From the NCBI GenBank assembly GCA_963666995.1, contig OY762941.1, forward strand, positions 3,286,001-3,350,000: a stretch of DNA of 64,000 bases. Reading direction: 5' to 3'. Both the position numbers and the translations under genes were made by a program. The notes beneath the pieces were generated by a model. That model worked only from the letters and a program-made list of their open reading frames with translations. It did not search any database and was not told the origin of the DNA. This stretch comes from Syntrophobacter sp963666995. GTDB lineage: Bacteria > Desulfobacterota > Syntrophobacteria > Syntrophobacterales > Syntrophobacteraceae. Shown here piece after piece: positions 58,504 through 64,000 of the stretch (the stretch's first letter is position 1; each line of letters starts with the position of its first letter).

Positions 58504-58704
58504 CTACAGCCTTCTGACATTGGTTGCTTGAGGCCCTTTTGCACCTTTTTCTTCGGTGAAGCTGACCCGGTCTCCCTCGCTCAAAGACTTGAACCCATTG
58601 CCTTCGATCGCACTGAAGTGTACAAAGACATCGTGTCCGCTCTCGGCCTCGATAAAGCCAAAACCCTTTCCATCGTTAAACCATTTCACTGTGCCTTCCG
58701 CCAT
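58504..58704 (-). CDS. Cold-shock protein, CspA family
   Basis: 66 residues from ATG 58704, with GAAGGAA upstream; the open extension to 58824 is untranslated leader. The fold is complete: TVKWFNDGKGFGFIEAE (RNP1), HDVFVHFSAI (RNP2), and GDRVSFTEEKGAKGPQATNV. It binds single-stranded RNA or DNA. It may be induced by cold through its roughly 150-base leader, a usual feature of this class. Confidence 0.93.
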   Translation of the reverse strand: MAEGTVKWFNDGKGFGFIEAESGHDVFVHFSAIEGNGFKSLSEGDRVSFTEEKGAKGPQATNVRRL

Positions 58705-59022
58705 TTTTTTAATTCCTTCTCTAATTTCTTCTTTTGTATTGTGCTTTCCACTGCTTTTTGGTGCGGCACTTGGAGCTACCCTGAAACCGCACCTTTGCTT
58801 TGGCGAAAGACCGATTTCCCGCATAACCCAATGTATCGTACTCAGCTAGCATAACTATGCCACTATAACACGCGATTTCAGGAATACAAGCAGCAAATGT
58901 GTCTATAGCAACATTTATGGAACTGCCGCTTCGACCGCCTTCCCTCTTCCTGATTCCGGCCGCACATGTCTGAGCGGAACAACCGGACTGAATCTTCCCG
59001 ATCGCATTCCCTCGACCGGCAC
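58705..59022. other. Leader and promoter region of the cold-shock gene
   Basis: No gene. It contains the csp leader, the promoter at 58862-58889 and the non-coding end next to the PAS kinase. Confidence 0.5.
58862..58889 (-). promoter_or_regulatory. Candidate sigma-70 promoter of the cold-shock gene
   Basis: On the minus strand TTGTAT (58889-58884), 16 bases, then TATAGT (58867-58862). A start near 58855 would give a leader of about 150 bases before ATG 58704. Confidence 0.4.
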
Positions 59023-62000
59023 TCAGGATTGTCTGACAGGCAGGCTGACTATAAAGGTCGATCCTTCTCCTGATGTGCTTTCGGCCGAAATGACGCCGTG
59101 ATGCCGTTCGACGATCTTGCGGCAGATGGCGAGCCCCATGCCCGTGCCTTCGTATGCTGCGCGGCTGTGAAGACGCTGGAAAGGCTGGAACATCCGGTCG
59201 AGGTTCTTTGTGTCGAATCCAATGCCCTTGTCCTCAACGAAGAGCAGGCAGACATTGCCTGTGACGTTCCCATAGACCTTGACGGAGGGCTTGTGATTCT
59301 CACGGTGGTACTTGATTCCGTTACCGATGAGGTTTTGGAAAAGCTGCCGCATTTGAGTGGCATCAGCCTCGATGGTCGGGAGGTCGCCTATTTCAACGTG
59401 TCCATCCGCACTTGCAATGGCGTGCTCAAGATCGCTCACCGCTTCCCGAGCGGCCTGCATCAGGCTTGTCTCTTCGAAAGGCTCTGCCTGCGTCGACACT
59501 CGAGTGTAACTGAGCAAGGCATCGAGAAGAGTCTCCATGCGCTTTGCCGCACTCGTCATCCGCTTCAAGTAGTCCCGTCCCTTCTCTTCGGAGAGGTCGG
59601 CCGATTCGTTTTGAAGAAGTTCGCCAAAGGCCAGAATTTTTCTAAGGGGTTCCCGGAAGTCATGGGAAGCAACAATCGCAAACTCCCGCAATCCCTGATT
59701 GGCCATTTCAAGCTTTGATGCGTAGCATTTCAATTCCTCTTCGGTCCGTTTGCGCGCCGTGATGTCACGCAGGATGGACAAGTGATGCTTGGGATAAAAC
59801 CCCGAAGTCGTGTGGTATTCAACCTCCCGAACGACTCCGTCCGGCCGCACGAAACGGAATTCCCCCATTTCTTTACCGAATTCGACGAAATTGCGCCATC
59901 CCCGCTCAAAATCAAAGTCCGGAGCAGTGAATTCCCTGGCGGAACGGCCGATAAGTTTTTCCCTGGCAAGACCCAACAGGGCGCAGGCTGCCGGGTTTGC
60001 ATCAGCGTATCTGCCGTCGTTATCGGCTATCAGAATCGCATCGAGGGCGCCTTCAAAAATGGCCCGAAACCTTCGTTCACTCTCGCGAAGCGATTTCTCC
60101 ATTTCCTTTCGTTCGGTGATATCGCGGCCTTCAGGAATAATCAGGACTACCCGGTCCATGTCATCCCTTACCGGTTTCAGGGAAAAATCGACGGTTGCGA
60201 CTTTATTCCCTTTTCCCACGATGTCCGCCTCATATCGAATAAATTCCCCTTTTGCCGCCTTGCAAATCGCCGATTTCAAATGGGTCCGGGCTTCTTCTGA
60301 AGTCGTCCACCACATTGTTTCCCAGAACGGCCGCCCCACAACGTCGGAGTGCTCGAGTCCGGCAAAATCGAGTGCGGTTTGGTTGACTTCAATCATGGTT
60401 CCATCAGGCTTCATGAGGCCGATGAACTGGAATGCCTGATCGAAAACGGCATGAAACTTCCTCTCGCTCTCCCGGAGAGCTTCTTCAGCCCGCCTTCGTT
60501 CCGTGATGTCGTGAATGATGGAGTAGAGGATTTTTCGCCCGTGCAAATCGATCGGAGTGGAATGGACCTCCACATCCCGAACTTCTCCCGAGGCAAGCCG
60601 ATGCCTGAAGTAAAACTGGTTCAGGCTTTCAGTCGCCGCCTTGCTCATTTCGACAAATATTTCGTCACCGCTCAGCGTATTGATAGACGAGATATTCATT
60701 CTTTTGATCTCGTCGATTCCGTATCCGTAAAACACGCATGCGGCGGGATTCGCATCAATGAGGCTGCCGGAACCGGGATCGACAAGCAATGTCACGGTCT
60801 GGCTCTTTTCGAACATCCGCCGGAACCGTTCTTCACTCTCCCTGAGCTTTTCTTCCGCGCGTTTGCGATCGGTAATGTCCCTTGCGATGCCGACTACGAA
60901 TCGGTTTTGAGCGCGATCCGTGTAGAGCGTCTTTTTGGTGATCATCGTGCGCGTGATCCCCTGACCGTCCGTCAGGGTCTCTTCATTGATATTCTCTTGC
61001 CCGGTTTCGAGGACGAGGTCGTCTTTTTCCGAAAAGACATCCGCTTCCTCTTTCGGGTAAACATCATGCTCGGATCGGCCGAGGACTTCCTGACGATTTA
61101 ACCCCACCAGAAGGCATTGGGCGTCATTTACAAGAACCAGCTTGTGCTCTCTATCCATCACGAATATCGGGTCGGTGATGGAATTGATTATTTTGTCGAG
61201 AAATTCTCTCGACTCTTGAAGAGCGTCCTCAGCCAGCTTCCGATCCATGACATTGGTCAGAATCCCGACCGATCCGACAAGGTTGCCCGATGTATCCAGC
61301 CACGGAAAGGAATGGTCGCGAAGCCACCGCAACTTGCCGGATTTTGTTCGTATAAGGTAGTCCGCCTGGTATTCTTCCGCTTTCCCGTGCAATCGGTTTT
61401 CCACAAGCAAATCACGGGGCACACTGCCTTTTCCCGGCATTTCGATCTTGATCACAAGTTTTGAAAACCCAAAAGCCCGGATCTCTTCTGGATCGTACTC
61501 TGTCAGTTTCGTGATCGAGGGGCTGAGGTAGTCGTACGTCATGGAATCGTACCGCAGGCGATAGAGCACGTCACCGGTGTTTTCGGCAAGGAAGCGAAAA
61601 CGTTCTTCGCTCTCCCGCAATGCCTCCTCGGCCTTTTTCAAGTCGGTGATGTCGGTTATGGTGCCCACGTAACCGACGACTTCTCCCCGTTGATTCGTTT
61701 TGGGCGCGGCTTGCCCCAGCACTATGAGGGTCGATCCGTCCGGTCGCAAAATACGGCATTCGGACTTAAACGCACGATTTTGCCGGACACTGTCGGACCA
61801 CTCCCGAACGATTCGTTCGGGGTCTTCCGGATGTATCGCCACCCTCCAGTCTTTGTGCAGAGCCTCTTCAACCGTACAGCCGGTCAGTTCACTCCACTGC
61901 TCGTTCACATAAGTACAGTTGCCCAGCGCATCGGCGCAAAAGATCCCGACCGGCAACACATCGGCAATACTCGCAAGAAATGCCTGGCTCTTCCGGAGAT

Positions 62001-62163
62001 CCTCAATTTCCCTCAACAAACCGGCAGTTCGGCTCCCGTCGCCCGGTCCTGCCTCACCGCCTGTCCCGGTCGTCTCTTCGTCGGCGCGTCTGCGAGCGCC
62101 GGCTTCACGTTCCAGCTCTTCGACCCTGCGTTCGAGTTCTTCGTAAGTCCTTTTTCTGTTCAT
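59023..62163 (-). CDS. Soluble multi-PAS sensor histidine kinase
   Basis: 1046 residues without membrane segments. A coiled-coil N-terminus (YEELERRVEELEREAGARRR) is followed by six PAS/PAC units beginning near residues 63, 188, 316, 443, 564 and 690, each introduced by an E-S-E-x-RFR-type linker. HisKA has the phospho-His in IVASHDFREPLRKILAFG (about 833). HATPase: LFQNLIGNGIKYHR, EDKGIGFDTKN and GTGMGLAICRKIVERHHG. It is a cytoplasmic kinase that integrates several signals. No response regulator is adjacent, so it is an orphan. Confidence 0.92.
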   Translation of the reverse strand: MNRKRTYEELERRVEELEREAGARRRADEETTGTGGEAGPGDGSRTAGLLREIEDLRKSQAFLASIADVLPVGIFCADALGNCTYVNEQWSELTGCTVEEALHKDWRVAIHPEDPERIVREWSDSVRQNRAFKSECRILRPDGSTLIVLGQAAPKTNQRGEVVGYVGTITDITDLKKAEEALRESEERFRFLAENTGDVLYRLRYDSMTYDYLSPSITKLTEYDPEEIRAFGFSKLVIKIEMPGKGSVPRDLLVENRLHGKAEEYQADYLIRTKSGKLRWLRDHSFPWLDTSGNLVGSVGILTNVMDRKLAEDALQESREFLDKIINSITDPIFVMDREHKLVLVNDAQCLLVGLNRQEVLGRSEHDVYPKEEADVFSEKDDLVLETGQENINEETLTDGQGITRTMITKKTLYTDRAQNRFVVGIARDITDRKRAEEKLRESEERFRRMFEKSQTVTLLVDPGSGSLIDANPAACVFYGYGIDEIKRMNISSINTLSGDEIFVEMSKAATESLNQFYFRHRLASGEVRDVEVHSTPIDLHGRKILYSIIHDITERRRAEEALRESERKFHAVFDQAFQFIGLMKPDGTMIEVNQTALDFAGLEHSDVVGRPFWETMWWTTSEEARTHLKSAICKAAKGEFIRYEADIVGKGNKVATVDFSLKPVRDDMDRVVLIIPEGRDITERKEMEKSLRESERRFRAIFEGALDAILIADNDGRYADANPAACALLGLAREKLIGRSAREFTAPDFDFERGWRNFVEFGKEMGEFRFVRPDGVVREVEYHTTSGFYPKHHLSILRDITARKRTEEELKCYASKLEMANQGLREFAIVASHDFREPLRKILAFGELLQNESADLSEEKGRDYLKRMTSAAKRMETLLDALLSYTRVSTQAEPFEETSLMQAAREAVSDLEHAIASADGHVEIGDLPTIEADATQMRQLFQNLIGNGIKYHRENHKPSVKVYGNVTGNVCLLFVEDKGIGFDTKNLDRMFQPFQRLHSRAAYEGTGMGLAICRKIVERHHGVISAESTSGEGSTFIVSLPVRQS

Positions 62164-62332
62164 TGAAAGGCCCCTGCGTTCCCGAAGATCTGCGCTTCAA
62201 GCGATCTGATGTGTTCTAAAAGAGTCTTCTGGCGGCATCTTCAGAAGTTAAGCAGAAAAAGGCAACTGGAAAGGGGCACGGCACAGGAAAACGTCAATCT
62301 TCTTTGAAACGGCGGACCGTGCCCCGATCCCT

Positions 62333-64000
62333 TCAATGACTCGCCCCGGCTCCTTTCTGATAGCTGCCGAGGAATTTGAAGAATTCGGTCTTACTCACCA
62401 GTGCATCCAGAATGTGGTGCCGGCCCTCTTCGGCCACGTCCACTTCCAGGTCTGCGTAGAACAGGTATTCCCACGGTCTGCTGTGGATCGGCCGAGACTC
62501 CAGCTTCACCAGGTTTATGTTGTTTTCGGCAAATATCCGGAGCGTCTCGAACAATGCCCCCGGATTGTCGCTCACGGAATAGATGAGGGAAGACTTGTTC
62601 CTGGGGCCGGGCAGGACCTCATTCTTAGATATCACCACAAACCTGGTGAAATTCCGGGGGTTCGTCTCTATCCCCTCCTTCAGTATCGCCATCTCATGGA
62701 GCTGGTCCGCCTCTTCGCTCGCGATTGCTGCTTCGCTCGGATCGTTGCTTTCCTTAACCCTCAGAACGGCGCTGGCCGTGTCTTTGCAAGCGATCTGATC
62801 CCATTCGGGATGCTTTTCAAGATACTCCCTGCACTGCTGAAAGACCTGAGGGTGTGAGTAGACCTTCTCCAAACCTTCGATGGATGCGTGTTCGTGCCCC
62901 AGAAGATTGTGCTTGATCCTGAGGGTCAGTTCCCCCATGATTTTGAGGTCATACTCAAGCAGCAGGTCGTAATTTTCGTGAATACTGCCCGTGAGACTGT
63001 TTTCAACGGGAACGACGCCGAAGGCCGCCTGCTCGCTGTCCACCTGATCGAAGACTTCCCGGAACGAAGAGCAATTGAGAATGGGTACCTCGGTCCCGAA
63101 AAACTGCATGCATGCCCTGTGTGAAAACGATCCGGCCACGCCGCTGTATACGACCCTTACCGGGGTCTTGCCTTTATCGCGGTGAGGCTTCGTGATGGCG
63201 GCCTTGTCGAGATAGGCGTAGTCGAGCTGCTTTCCCACCACTGGGGCAATCACGTAAAGGTCCCGCATGAGTTGCTCGAACTGCTCGGGATAGAGGCTCT
63301 GCGCGCCGTCCGAGAGCGCCTTATCGGGTTCGGTGTGCACCTCGATGATCAACCCGTCGGCTCCCGCGGCTATGGAGGCACGGGCCATGGGACTGACCTT
63401 TTCCCGGATTCCCGTGGCGTGACTGGGATCGACGATTATTGGAAGATGAGTGAGTTTCTTTATGACCGGGACGGCGGTGAGGTCCAGGGTGTTCCGCGTG
63501 TAGCGCTCGAACGTGCGGATCCCGCGCTCGCACAGGATGACCTGGTCGTTTCCTTCCGAGAGGATATATTCGGCGGACATCAGCCATTCTTCGATGGTGG
63601 CGGACAGTCCCCTCTTCAGGAGTACCGGCTTGCCAATCCTGCCCACACACTTGAGGAGTTCGAAGTTCTGCATATTCCGGGCGCCCACCTGGACCACGTC
63701 CACGTATTTCACCATAAGGTCGGCCTGACCGGGGGACGTGATCTCGGTAACGATGCCGAGCCCGGTTTCTTCCCTCACTTCCGTGAGAATCTTCAGCCCT
63801 TCTTCCCCAAGCCCCTGGAAAGAATACGGCGACGTTCGCGGTTTGAACGCTCCGCCCCTGAACAGTACTGCGCCGTGTTTGCGGACCGTCCGGGCGATAT
63901 CGAGGGTCCGCTTCCTGTCTTCAACGCCGCAGGGACCCGCAATCACCACCAGACGGTCTCCGCCTATGGTCACGTCACCGACCCTGATGATGGAAGAGGC
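62333..64000 (-). CDS. DAHP synthase - prephenate dehydratase fusion (5' end outside window)
   Basis: The frame is open to the window end (ASSIIRVGDVTIGGDRLVVI precedes IAGPCGVE), so the N-terminus is missing. The first about 260 visible residues are an AroF/AroG-type-II-like DAHP synthase of the KDO8PS fold: AGPCGVED, FRGGAFKPRTSPYSFQGLG, KRGLSATIEEWLMSAEYI, PIIVDPSHATG. From about residue 280 it is a prephenate dehydratase: YSGVAGSFSHRACMQFFG, VPVENSLTGSIHENYDLL, ETNPRNFTRFVVIS, then an ACT domain (DNPGALFETLRIFAENNINL, ESRPI). It links the first step of the shikimate route with phenylalanine formation; the ACT domain should give phenylalanine feedback. Fusion of these two activities is unusual. 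Confidence 0.9.
   Translation of the reverse strand, partial: ASSIIRVGDVTIGGDRLVVIAGPCGVEDRKRTLDIARTVRKHGAVLFRGGAFKPRTSPYSFQGLGEEGLKILTEVREETGLGIVTEITSPGQADLMVKYVDVVQVGARNMQNFELLKCVGRIGKPVLLKRGLSATIEEWLMSAEYILSEGNDQVILCERGIRTFERYTRNTLDLTAVPVIKKLTHLPIIVDPSHATGIREKVSPMARASIAAGADGLIIEVHTEPDKALSDGAQSLYPEQFEQLMRDLYVIAPVVGKQLDYAYLDKAAITKPHRDKGKTPVRVVYSGVAGSFSHRACMQFFGTEVPILNCSSFREVFDQVDSEQAAFGVVPVENSLTGSIHENYDLLLEYDLKIMGELTLRIKHNLLGHEHASIEGLEKVYSHPQVFQQCREYLEKHPEWDQIACKDTASAVLRVKESNDPSEAAIASEEADQLHEMAILKEGIETNPRNFTRFVVISKNEVLPGPRNKSSLIYSVSDNPGALFETLRIFAENNINLVKLESRPIHSRPWEYLFYADLEVDVAEEGRHHILDALVSKTEFFKFLGSYQKGAGASH

Overview
This GC-rich 64 kb window most likely comes from an anaerobic deltaproteobacterium (Desulfobacterota), close to Syntrophobacter-type syntrophs. 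That placement is inferred from gene content, not from a marker gene. The content includes a four-subunit pyruvate:ferredoxin oxidoreductase, a glycyl-radical activase, a Cdc48-like AAA ATPase, many Fe-S flavoproteins and OFA-type transporters. No rRNA, tRNA or CRISPR array was recognised.

Layout. (1) 1-2.95 kb: decayed Rhs tips. Two tandem C-terminal modules carry a JAMM/DUF4329-like signature, each followed by a small exported protein (likely immunity), then a third broken tip. An IS5-type remnant lies between them. (2) 2.9-5.4 kb: an orphan glycyl-radical activase, a chimeric scar joining an MFS fragment to a glycyl-radical enzyme C-terminus, and a GntR/UTRA regulator. (3) 5.9-8.8 kb: a glycoside hydrolase-glycosyltransferase 2 fusion behind a good sigma-54 promoter. 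(4) 9.5-11.4 kb: thioredoxin and an ADP-forming acyl-CoA synthetase alpha subunit. (5) 11.9-16.6 kb: DinB-like protein, then a MarR repressor with matching operators before itself and before an Fe-S protein / thioesterase / ferredoxin-nitroreductase / Old Yellow Enzyme series. (6) 16.8-24.4 kb, minus strand: Cdc48-like AAA ATPase, FadR-type regulator (overlapping), porC-D-A-B, MFS transporter. (7) 25.1-29 kb: TauE/SafE permease and small membrane or zinc-ribbon proteins. (8) 29.9-37 kb: NDH-2-like oxidoreductase and the complete 2-oxoglutarate dehydrogenase set (E1, E2, E3). (9) 37.7-49.2 kb: cell-surface glycan genes (two CgeB-like glycosyltransferases, acyltransferase, secreted glycoside hydrolase, PIG-L deacetylase, ABC exporter, UDP-glucuronate decarboxylase). 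(10) 49.3-58.7 kb: sirtuin, FlK-like thioesterase, small (p)ppGpp-type hydrolase, methyltransferase, Fsr-like exporter, two-component system, acetate transporter, cold-shock protein. (11) 59-64 kb: a six-PAS soluble histidine kinase and a DAHP synthase-prephenate dehydratase fusion running off the window.

Several intergenic regions are filled by interspersed repeats. The most notable is a two-hairpin family with five copies whose stems covary between copies. Others include a second composite repeat near 9.0 and 41.7 kb, a third near 11.8 and 45.6 kb, a 61-bp MITE sharing ends with the IS5 remnant, and a 60-bp near-perfect palindrome before the sirtuin gene.
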